A stretch of DNA of 10,155 nt. Origin: JBHPCZ01 sp042573625. GTDB lineage: Bacteria > Desulfobacterota > Desulfobacteria > Desulfobacterales > UBA11574. Positions 1-5,669 of this stretch are shown here, one piece after another (the first letter of the stretch is position 1; each line of letters starts with the position of its first letter). The translations under genes were made by a program, and so were the position numbers. The notes under the pieces are model-generated. The model was not told the origin of the DNA and made no database searches. It saw only the letters and a list, made by a program, of their open reading frames with translations. The stretch lies in assembly GCA_042573625.1 (NCBI GenBank), contig JBHPCZ010000120.1:1-10155 (forward strand). The letters run 5' to 3'.

Positions 1-10
1 TTTCCGATCT
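1..10. other. Possible residual sequencing-adapter bases at the left edge
   Basis: Bases 2-10 read TTCCGATCT, identical to the last nine bases of the standard Illumina adapter (which ends GCTCTTCCGATCT); base 1 is T where the adapter has C. A nine-base match exactly at the edge suggests a contig end with untrimmed adapter, but chance is possible. If real, the last codons of the membrane-protein frame are artefactual. Confidence 0.3.
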
Positions 11-823
11 ATGGGAGTCGTTTATTCCTTGACAACCGAAGGCCATATAGATGTTGGGCGGTCTTTGCTCTTCTGAGACGGTGGCTACGGCTCTTCGATC
101 AAGGGGATTCGTTCGAACTGCAAGAGAAAACAGAAAAGGGTATTTTCGCTTGAGAAAGATCATGTAAAGAACCCATTCCCGCACAATCAGTCCATATGCT
201 CTCTCTATGTCTCCAGCCAGATGGCGAAGATCTGCTTCGGTCGTCGATTCGAGATCGTCTCGATACGACAGTTCTTCGGCGAGGTGGAAGACGGCACGCA
301 GAAGCTGCGTAAAGTTCTCATTCTCCAAGAGGTTCGGGTTCTCGATCAGTCGCATCAAGGAGTCTACACGGGGATAAAGAAAGGCTTTCAGCTCGACGAG
401 TTGATACCCGCTCACGGTCACCGAGAATTGGTGCTTCGTGAGTACGGCTAAAGCGCTTTTTGCGTGCAGTCTGCTCCATGGCTCCGGTGTTCCAAAATGA
501 TTGCGTAAGTACTGGTCTTCAGCATCCCAGTCGGAGAAGCGGAGAAGGAGCTCATTGCCGACGTTGCTGAAGAACACGCCAATGAGCATGTTTAATTTAT
601 CCAGGCGTAACGCCTTGTCTCTGGCCGAAAGGACGCGGTTGATTATCAATGTCACGACAAGAGCAGAGATGGGCAGGAAGGCCAGACTCGTGAAACTCCA
701 GAGCCAGATATGCTGTAGGTCTCGAAACCAGGCGTAGTGGAGGATGTAAAACACCAATGAAACTGCGACAAGAATCACTACGACTCGCAGTTCCCAGAGC
801 ACTCGATCACGTCGCATTCCCAT
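1..823 (-). CDS. Two-helix membrane protein of unknown function, 3' end beyond the window
   Basis: An open frame of 274 codons starts at ATG 823 and reaches the left edge without a stop, so the C-terminus is not seen. The start follows an AAAGGAAAG ribosome binding site; a second ATG two codons later is possible. Residues about 13-31 and 43-64 are strongly hydrophobic and look like two membrane helices. A charged, mostly helical soluble part follows. Conserved-looking stretches are ENPNLLENENFTQLLRAVFH at 161-180, the LAGDIERAYGL region at 202-212 and YPFLFSLAVRTNP at 228-240. From memory these match a recurring uncharacterised family of about 270 residues in sulfate reducers and methanogens, which normally ends just after the NP motif. 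The last 30 residues here do not resemble that ending. No enzymatic motif is visible. It has its own upstream region and is separated by 438 bases from the radical SAM operon. Confidence 0.8.
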   Translation of the reverse strand, partial: MGMRRDRVLWELRVVVILVAVSLVFYILHYAWFRDLQHIWLWSFTSLAFLPISALVVTLIINRVLSARDKALRLDKLNMLIGVFFSNVGNELLLRFSDWDAEDQYLRNHFGTPEPWSRLHAKSALAVLTKHQFSVTVSGYQLVELKAFLYPRVDSLMRLIENPNLLENENFTQLLRAVFHLAEELSYRDDLESTTEADLRHLAGDIERAYGLIVREWVLYMIFLKRKYPFLFSLAVRTNPLDRRAVATVSEEQRPPNIYMAFGCQGINDSHRSE

Positions 824-840
824 ATCTTTCCTTTCGCTCA

Positions 841-862
841 ACGCATCGGGTGAGTGATGCGT
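841..862 (-). promoter_or_regulatory. Inverted repeat in the leader of the membrane-protein gene
   Basis: ACGCATC at 841-847 and GATGCGT at 856-862 are perfect 7-base complements around an 8-base loop. It lies 17 bases upstream of the ATG at 823, just before the ribosome binding site. It could be a leader hairpin affecting translation or a repressor operator; the sequence does not say which. Confidence 0.4.
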
Positions 863-908
863 GCCTTTAACTGAATTGGAGTGAATTAAGGTCGGTCCAT
901 GGTAGCCA

Positions 909-936
909 ACTATAATAACAGCAAAAGAAGCCCCAA
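909..936 (-). promoter_or_regulatory. Candidate sigma-70-type promoter for the membrane-protein gene
   Basis: Reading leftward on the minus strand, TTGGGG (936-931) is followed by a 16-base spacer and TATAGT (914-909, five of six matches to TATAAT). Transcription would start near 902, giving a leader of about 80 bases that contains the 841-862 inverted repeat. The -35 match is only three of six, so this is a weak prediction. Confidence 0.3.
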
Positions 937-955
937 ATAGCCCCTATAATCGTCC

Positions 956-991
956 TAAAAGGCTCTTTTTGGCCCCCCAAAGAGCCTTTTA
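956..991. terminator. Perfect 13-bp hairpin, possible bidirectional terminator
   Basis: TAAAAGGCTCTTT (956-968) and its exact complement AAAGAGCCTTTTA (979-991) flank a 10-base loop, TTGGCCCCCC. On either strand the GC-containing part of the stem is followed by TTTT, so it could terminate in both directions. It would close the radical SAM operon about 270 bases after its last stop. The run of T is short and lies inside the stem, so a structural or protein-binding role is also possible. Confidence 0.45.
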
Positions 992-1038
992 AGTTTAATC
1001 ATATTTCAAAAAAATCCCTAGACCTGCAATTTTGCACC

Positions 1039-1076
1039 TAAAATGGTATGTTTAAGACCAAAAAACATCCATTTTA
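1039..1076. repeat. 14-bp imperfect hairpin with one bulged base
   Basis: Arm 1039-1053 pairs with 1063-1076 (right arm AAACATCCATTTTA) over 14 base pairs with a single unpaired T at 1047 and a 9-base loop. There is no T-tract after either arm, so this does not look like an intrinsic terminator. The role is unknown. Confidence 0.45.
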
Positions 1077-1135
1077 AGAGCTCTTTTTAAAAATATTCAG
1101 TTACTTAGCGTGGTCCGATCCCAGATTTGCCTCTT

Positions 1136-1162
1136 TTTAAAGTGCCAAATTGGCTCCTTAAA
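1136..1162. promoter_or_regulatory. 27-base imperfect dyad centred on GCCAAATTGGC
   Basis: The sequence is symmetric about A1149: GCCAA and TTGGC are inner half-sites, with TTTAA/TTAAA outer half-sites. On the minus-strand RNA, 12 of 13 positions can pair if one G-U pair is allowed. The one-base centre fits a DNA operator better than an RNA hairpin. No regulator is encoded in the window. Confidence 0.3.
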
Positions 1163-1261
1163 GATTGATATTCTTCTTTTGTATGGTTATGAACTGCCCG
1201 AATAAATTAAAAATATTGGATACACAATTAACCCCGGACGGTCCTGGAAAAAGCGGGCTGC

Positions 1262-1969
1262 TCAAGCATGCCACGTAATACGTTTCATGCGTGACAGGTG
1301 CCTAAATGTTTTTCCCCCTGTCCAGGTGCATTCCGGCGGTTTGTCTTTGTGCTTGCGATAATACGCAAGCAGGTCCTCGAACGTATCCAGATCATTCCAG
1401 CGCGGGAGCAGTTTCGTTTTGACGGCGCTTGCGGCGGCGCTTTCAAGAGTTCTTTGTAGAACGGCTGGCGTGCTCCAGGGTATATCCCGGAACAATTCCG
1501 GATGAGATTTTCGCATTCCGACCAGATAATAACCGCCGTCATAACACGGCCCGAAAACGGCATCGGCCTGGCCTGTCGTCAGCAGGTGAAAGGATTCCTG
1601 AACGATTGACTTGGGCAGATCGGGACTGTCACTGTCAATGATTGAAATCGCGTTATACCCCTCGGCCAGCTTGTCAACGAAAATGTTGTTTAAACGCTCA
1701 CCTAAATTTTTGCCGCTCTGGGGGAAAAGGTGGAACCCGTTGGGTGTGAAAGCGGTAAAATATTCTTTTGAATCCACGGGCGTGTAACAAATAGCCAGGT
1801 CAATGCCTTTGAGGGAAGCAATCTCCGCTATCTTGTCCTGAAGGAAACAGCGATACAGATCCGTCGCCTCTTCGGGAGTCAGATCAGTGAAGAGACGTGT
1901 CTTCACCTCACCCGGAACCGGGGCTTTGGCAACGATAACCAGCAGCAATTTGTCAGGCGCCGAATCCAT
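1262..1969 (-). CDS. DUF2064 (TIGR04282-type) GT-A fold glycosyltransferase/nucleotidyltransferase-like protein
   Basis: A 235-residue cytoplasmic protein. The chosen start is ATG 1969, in a TGATG overlap with the stop of the upstream radical SAM gene and behind a GGAG ribosome binding site; a frame open to 2005 would add 12 residues that overlap that gene. The N-terminal AKAPVPGEVKTRL (14-26) is the substrate-binding signature of this family. SDSPDLP (113-119) holds the probable metal-binding acidic residues. GPCYDGGYYLVGMR, PWSTPAVL and WNDLDTFEDL follow in the usual family order. Members share the GT-A/MobA-like Rossmann fold and are annotated as glycosyltransferases, some in arsenosugar loci; the substrate is generally unproven. 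As the last gene of a coupled three-gene operon behind two radical SAM enzymes, it may activate or transfer a modified sugar. Confidence 0.9.
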   Translation of the reverse strand: MDSAPDKLLLVIVAKAPVPGEVKTRLFTDLTPEEATDLYRCFLQDKIAEIASLKGIDLAICYTPVDSKEYFTAFTPNGFHLFPQSGKNLGERLNNIFVDKLAEGYNAISIIDSDSPDLPKSIVQESFHLLTTGQADAVFGPCYDGGYYLVGMRKSHPELFRDIPWSTPAVLQRTLESAAASAVKTKLLPRWNDLDTFEDLLAYYRKHKDKPPECTWTGGKTFRHLSRMKRITWHA

Positions 1970-2976
1970 CAAAGACTCCAGAGAACGCCGCAGCCCCGGC
2001 AGCATGTCGGTGCTGATTCGGTTTGGCGCTTTTTCCTGAAATTATTATAGTCGCTCCCCGTCCAGATCTCTGCTACGGAGGCTTCAAACACATTGCCCAA
2101 AATAATCGAATTATAATCTTTGGTCGAAAAGGGCGAGATACAGCAGGGCAATACATTCCCATTAGCGGTAATGTACATAAGTGTCGACGGTCGCCGGCAT
2201 TTACGCCACGGCATTTTAGGGCCGGTGCCCTGCTGCAGGCTGTCAACCGGCTCGCAAAGCCCCGACGCATGAAAGCGCAGACCTAAACGCTCCGCAAGCA
2301 GTTGACATTCTTGAATCCATTCCAGGGTGCCGTCCGCCGAATTCTGCAAGGTCTTGCCGGCCCGGGCAATTCCGTATCCATGGCCGTCCAGAAAATAGAC
2401 CAAACGCTGCAGATAGACTTCTCTGATACCGATATCGGCGGCCAGTCGAATGAAATCCTCAAGTTCTAATATATTATCTCTGGTTCCCAGAAACCACAGC
2501 GATAGTCTCGGGATGGCCGTACGGCAATTTTTTTGAAGCGCCAAAAATGACTTGAGATTCTGCACAATTCGATCAAACCGGTCACTGTTGCGGATCGTTT
2601 GGAAACCTTGTGAGGACGCGGCATCGAGCGAGATACGCAACTCGTCGAGACCGGCACCCATAAGATCCTTTTGCCATTGTTCGTCGAGAAGGATGCCATT
2701 GGAGTTGAAAAGAACATACACGTTACGTTTTTTCAGATGCCGGATCATCTCCGGAAGGGCTTTATTTAAGAGCGGTTCCCCGATTCCATGCAGCACGGTT
2801 CTTTCTAGTTCGGGGAGCTGCTCGGTAATCATGACCAGGTCCTTAAGAGACATATCATGTTCAGGTTCCCAGTTGCCCCTGTACAGGATACACCCCTTGC
2901 AGCGCAGGTTGCACCGGTTGGTCGTTTCAAAATAGAGATTTTGGGGAAGGTTTAATTTGTGGTCTTTTACAGCCAT
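1969..2976 (-). CDS. Radical SAM/SPASM domain protein (second of tandem pair)
   Basis: A 335-residue iron-sulfur enzyme. The start is ATG 2976, behind an AGGGGGA ribosome binding site lying in the last codons of the preceding gene, only four bases after that gene's stop; the longer TTG start at 2997 is disfavoured. CNLRCKGC gives the CX3CX2C motif at 22/26/29 for the SAM-binding 4Fe-4S cluster. HGIGEP (63-68) is the GGEP-like strand. NSNG (91-94) and LRISLDA (113-119) are typical core strands. The C-terminal part has a SPASM arrangement: Cys 260, the pair 278-279, and 325, 326 and 329, with LGNVFEASVAEIW between, enough for at least one auxiliary cluster. Such enzymes modify peptides, sugars or small molecules by radical chemistry. 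No substrate can be read from the sequence. It is coupled with DUF2064 downstream by a one-base overlap. Confidence 0.92.
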   Translation of the reverse strand: MAVKDHKLNLPQNLYFETTNRCNLRCKGCILYRGNWEPEHDMSLKDLVMITEQLPELERTVLHGIGEPLLNKALPEMIRHLKKRNVYVLFNSNGILLDEQWQKDLMGAGLDELRISLDAASSQGFQTIRNSDRFDRIVQNLKSFLALQKNCRTAIPRLSLWFLGTRDNILELEDFIRLAADIGIREVYLQRLVYFLDGHGYGIARAGKTLQNSADGTLEWIQECQLLAERLGLRFHASGLCEPVDSLQQGTGPKMPWRKCRRPSTLMYITANGNVLPCCISPFSTKDYNSIILGNVFEASVAEIWTGSDYNNFRKKRQTESAPTCCRGCGVLWSL

Positions 2977-2980
2977 TGAC

Positions 2981-3982
2981 TTAGTTCCCCCTGACAATTG
3001 TCGTGCAGATGCTTCCGGTACGGAGCGGTTTAGCGGCAGAGGAAACCCGGCCGTTGAGCGTCACTTTTTTGCGTTGAAAAAGCGGGCAATACTCATCCGG
3101 CAGTTCAAATCGACCTCGCAGTTTGCGGCGGGCCGCACAGCCGCCGCCGCAATTGTCGACGAAATCGCAACCCTGACAAAATTGTGGGATTTTGTGGGTC
3201 TGTTTAAATAAAGGCGTTTCAAAAATGGCGCCTTTTTGCTGCACCAAGTCATCGATGCTAAGATCCGATTCAGGCCAGTAAACACAGGCCTTCAGTTTTC
3301 GATCCGGCGTAACCCGCATGCTATGGCCGCCGCAAGAGGGGCCGTTCAGGCCATGGATACCCAAAAACGTGTTCACCAGGGGTTCCGTGACGGAAATAAT
3401 TTCACTGTGATCAAAAAGAATTTTAAAGCCTTCCCAGTACTGCTCAAAGTCGAGCAAAAATGTATCAGTGTACATGGGTTGATAGACGTTGACGCGGAAA
3501 TCGGAATCAAACGAGGCGGCCATTTTGGCAATCCGTCCCAGGTCTTTGTAGTTCAGATTCATCAAAACCGCCAGAATCGACACCCGGATGCCCAGCTTTC
3601 GACATCTTTCGATCCCTTTCATGACCGTTTTCCAGTTTCCTTCACCGCGAAACTGGTCCTGCCGGGCTTGATCCGGAAAATCAACCGAAAATTCAACGTC
3701 ACCAAAATATTTAAGCTGTTCGTCAGGGGTAATCGACAGGGTGTGGCCATTGGATGCCAGGGTCATCTTGATATTTCGGCCGTGCAGGTATTCTAAAATT
3801 GCAAAATAATCGGGGTTCAAGCCGTTCTCGCCGGTGCCAAAACCGATAGAACCGATGGCTAAATTTTCGCATACTTGTTGAACGTCGGCCAGCGTCAAAT
3901 TGTAAATTTGATTTTGATCGCGATAACAGTGGGCGCAGTTCAAATTACAGTCGCTTGTCAGGCCGATTCCCAGAGAAAGCAT
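2981..3982 (-). CDS. Radical SAM/SPASM domain protein (first of tandem pair)
   Basis: A 333-residue iron-sulfur enzyme and first gene of the three-gene operon. The ATG at 3982 follows TAGGAG with a 7-base spacing. CNLNCAHC gives the CX3CX2C cluster motif at 12/16/19, unusually close to the N-terminus. The GGEP position reads GTGENG (49-54), a divergent version. ASNGH (76-80) and VEFSVDFP (96-103) are core strands. The C-terminal SPASM region has Cys 217, 233, 269, 272, 278, 282 and 299, including CQGCDFVDNCGGGC, the full seven-cysteine pattern expected for two auxiliary 4Fe-4S clusters. It is clearly different in sequence from the next gene, so the two are not a recent duplication. There is no obvious leader-binding domain at the N-terminus and no clear precursor peptide nearby, which leaves peptide modification unsupported. 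The substrate is unknown. Confidence 0.93.
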   Translation of the reverse strand: MLSLGIGLTSDCNLNCAHCYRDQNQIYNLTLADVQQVCENLAIGSIGFGTGENGLNPDYFAILEYLHGRNIKMTLASNGHTLSITPDEQLKYFGDVEFSVDFPDQARQDQFRGEGNWKTVMKGIERCRKLGIRVSILAVLMNLNYKDLGRIAKMAASFDSDFRVNVYQPMYTDTFLLDFEQYWEGFKILFDHSEIISVTEPLVNTFLGIHGLNGPSCGGHSMRVTPDRKLKACVYWPESDLSIDDLVQQKGAIFETPLFKQTHKIPQFCQGCDFVDNCGGGCAARRKLRGRFELPDEYCPLFQRKKVTLNGRVSSAAKPLRTGSICTTIVRGN

Positions 3983-4221
3983 ATGGATACTCCTACCTAA
4001 ACCGAGCGTTTTAAATGGCGACAGAATATTAAAAAGATAACCATTTTAGACAGATGGATATACTCAATTTGTTAAAAAGCCTCACCTGTTGGGTGGATCG
4101 TTTAAGTGCAAAAGCGTCACTATTTGAAACCCTTCGGGCTTGCCGATTTTACCGAATTTTCTGCGTTATAAGACATTTGCAGTAGCATACCACGGCTGTA
4201 TGTCTCATGTCTGGATGGACA
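3983..4221 (-). other. 239-base gap between the two operons
   Basis: This separates the stop of the small GT2 gene (4222) from the start of the first radical SAM gene (3982). It presumably carries the radical SAM promoter, but no convincing -35/-10 pair is seen; TATAAC (4170-4165) is a -10-like hexamer lacking a good partner. A short inverted repeat CATAC/GTATG lies at 4186-4190 and 4198-4202. A 19-residue frame with three cysteines (4208-4149) lacks a ribosome binding site. No strong intrinsic terminator for the upstream operon is visible, so read-through is possible. Confidence 0.5.
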
Positions 4222-4899
4222 CTATTTAAAAAGATATTTCAGTGGCACCATAAACATATAGTAAGCGGCCAGGACCGAGCCCTTCAGAGTCCCCGTAACT
4301 TTAGACTTGCCGATGCGCTTGCGATAACGAATCGGTACGCTTTGAATTCGCAAGCCCTTTCGGGCCGCTTTGACGACCATCTCCACCGGCCATCCATAGG
4401 TCATTTGTTCCATGTCCAGCTCGAATAAAGTTTTGGCCTTAATGGCGCGAAAGGATCCGATATCCGTTATCTCAATCCCGTAAAGCAGGCGCACCAAAAA
4501 CACTATGAAATGGTTTCCCAGGCGGCCATGGAGCGCCATGGACCCTTTCTCAAGTACCCCCTTGATGCGACTGCCGATCACCAGATCCGCCCGATCGGCA
4601 ACCACAGGGCCCGCAATAGTTTCCAGTTGTTCCGGATCATCGCTGCGATCGCCGTCCAAAAATACAATGACATCGGCGTCGGCAGCGGCCCTTGCACCTG
4701 CCAGGCACGCTGCCCCATAGCCCCGTCGGGATTCAAAGATGACTCGGGCCCCGGCCAAAGCCGCTTTTTTGGCGGTCCCATCCGTGGAGCCGTTGTCGAC
4801 GACGATAACGTCGTGAATCCGATTGCCGGGGACGGCTTTGACCACCTCAGCGATGGCTTGCTCTTCATTGAAAGCAGGTATGACGACGGATATTTTTAT
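4222..4899 (-). CDS. GT2 glycosyltransferase, dolichyl-phosphate-sugar-synthase-like, with a probable ATA start
   Basis: A 225-residue GT-A enzyme. The fold begins with KISVVIPAFNEE (2-13), followed by VVDNGSTDGT (33-42), the metal-binding DGDRSDDP region (82-89), a VIGSR strand and a basic YRKRIGKSK segment. It resembles dolichyl/polyprenyl-phosphate mannose or glucose synthases, which transfer a sugar from a nucleotide donor to a lipid phosphate on the cytoplasmic side. The C-terminal end (AAYYMFMVPLKYLF) is hydrophobic and may touch the membrane. There is no ATG, GTG or TTG before the fold; the first standard start, GTG 4845, would delete the first strand and nucleotide-binding loop. ATA 4899 sits 8 bases after GGAG and overlaps the upstream TAA as ATAA, so I take it as the start. 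A CTG at 4929 is the only alternative. It probably supplies a lipid-linked sugar to the GT-C enzyme upstream in the operon. Confidence 0.85.
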   Translation of the reverse strand: MKISVVIPAFNEEQAIAEVVKAVPGNRIHDVIVVDNGSTDGTAKKAALAGARVIFESRRGYGAACLAGARAAADADVIVFLDGDRSDDPEQLETIAGPVVADRADLVIGSRIKGVLEKGSMALHGRLGNHFIVFLVRLLYGIEITDIGSFRAIKAKTLFELDMEQMTYGWPVEMVVKAARKGLRIQSVPIRYRKRIGKSKVTGTLKGSVLAAYYMFMVPLKYLFK

Positions 4900-4911
4900 T
4901 TTAGCGGCTCC
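4896..4911 (-). promoter_or_regulatory. Ribosome binding site and ATAA stop/start junction of the GT2 gene
   Basis: On the minus strand GGAG (4911-4908) is followed by eight bases, then ATA (4899-4897) overlapping TAA (4898-4896), the stop of the DUF547 gene. This is the geometry of the common ATGA coupled junction with G replaced by A. Both versions keep the upstream stop (TGA or TAA), so only the start codon is affected. Confidence 0.6.
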
Positions 4912-5669
4912 TGCGCGTTCAGCGACCAGTCATAATGAATATAGGCCATCTTGGGCTTGCGTTCCAAAAAAACCCTTACGTCTTCTGAAAGGTATGGTTT
5001 TACAAAACCCAAAACCGACCCGGCCTTGAACTCAAAATCACCTGCAAACCAGTCAAACAGTTTTGAAAGATAGAGTGTATTTTCCGCGTAATCGATCCGA
5101 ATTCCGCGTTGAGAGTTTATGTACTTGCGGGTCTCTTCTTCCAGCTTTGTCTGCACATTATCTTCGGTATAGGCAAAGCGGGGTTGCGGCGGACAACCGG
5201 AAGACGCGCAAATAATGGCAAAATGGATCCTGGGGTCCTTGAATTGCTTTCGCAAAATGTTGTGTTCAATATCGTCCTGGCTCAGCCGTTTGCCGGCCAC
5301 GGTGTGTTTCCGGGTGGTAAAAAACTTGGTAGCGGTCCAGACACCGGGGAACAGCGTTTCGCGCACGCTTTTTTTCGGTTTCCATTTGATAACTTTATCG
5401 ATGGTAACGGCATTGTAGACATTCAACCAGAAGGCCAGCTGTTCGTTAATGGGCTCGGCGTCAATGTCGGCGCTTTCCAAAGATTTAATATATGCTTTGA
5501 AGGTCGGATTTGCGGCAATACCGTTGTAATCAACACGCCCCTTGTCATTTACATATTGATGGAGGATTTGATCGAACCTTGAATGATCAAATGGGGTCGC
5601 AGCGGCAACCCGGATAACCCCGGTCATTAACAATATGGTCATCATCAAAACAATGCTTTTTCGTTTCAT
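4896..5669 (-). CDS. Exported DUF547 domain protein
   Basis: A 257-residue protein. The start is ATG 5669, in a TAATG overlap with the stop of the preceding gene and after a GAGGTG ribosome binding site. The frame stays open to 5987, but that extension lies inside the upstream gene and is spurious. Residues 1-24 (KRK, then a hydrophobic run ending VAAA) form a signal peptide, so the protein acts in the periplasm or outside; there is no lipobox cysteine. DUF547 signatures follow: AFWLNVYNAVTI (79-90), the IEHNILRKQF segment (134-143), HFAIICASSGCPP (149-161) with a conserved Cys at 159, and YDWSLN (246-251). The biochemical function of DUF547 is not established. Family members are often found beside glycosyltransferases and in arsenosugar-type loci. 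Its place between two membrane-linked glycosyltransferases suggests a role in export or processing of their product. Confidence 0.9.
   Translation of the reverse strand: MKRKSIVLMMTILLMTGVIRVAAATPFDHSRFDQILHQYVNDKGRVDYNGIAANPTFKAYIKSLESADIDAEPINEQLAFWLNVYNAVTIDKVIKWKPKKSVRETLFPGVWTATKFFTTRKHTVAGKRLSQDDIEHNILRKQFKDPRIHFAIICASSGCPPQPRFAYTEDNVQTKLEEETRKYINSQRGIRIDYAENTLYLSKLFDWFAGDFEFKAGSVLGFVKPYLSEDVRVFLERKPKMAYIHYDWSLNAQEPLK

Larger units (their letters stand above)
824..1261. other. 438-base AT-rich intergenic region with several dyads
   Basis: No credible gene on either strand. The region separates the DUF2064 stop (1262) from the start of the membrane-protein gene (823). It holds a leader inverted repeat (841-862), a weak promoter (909-936), a 13-bp perfect hairpin (956-991), a 14-bp bulged hairpin (1039-1076), a 10-base palindrome AAGAGCTCTT (1076-1085) and a 27-base dyad (1136-1162). 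CTCTTTTT occurs three times (963, 1081, 1131), and CCAAA followed by a GCC- or GGC-type block three times (near 933, 977, 1145). Nothing clear is seen in 1163-1261 beyond A+T-rich sequence. Confidence 0.6.

Noticed and set aside
221..737. Two small plus-strand frames (221-451 and 501-737)
   Set aside because: Both are antisense to the long minus-strand membrane-protein frame and show no motifs or ribosome binding sites.
1970..2005. Longer start for the DUF2064 gene
   Set aside because: The 12 added residues overlap the radical SAM gene; the TGATG junction with GGAG is a better start and matches the family N-terminus.
2977..2997. TTG start for the second radical SAM gene
   Set aside because: ATG 2976 is preceded by AGGGGGA at proper spacing; the TTG lies inside the previous gene without its own site.
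3236..3796. 186-codon plus-strand open frame
   Set aside because: Antisense to the first radical SAM gene, whose motifs are unambiguous; no ribosome binding site or domain, so a shadow frame.
4121..4142. GC-rich CCCTTCGGG hairpin as a terminator
   Set aside because: The stem is only 3-6 base pairs and no T-tract follows on either strand.
5109..5582. 157-codon plus-strand open frame
   Set aside because: Antisense to the DUF547 gene; composition and lack of motifs indicate a shadow.
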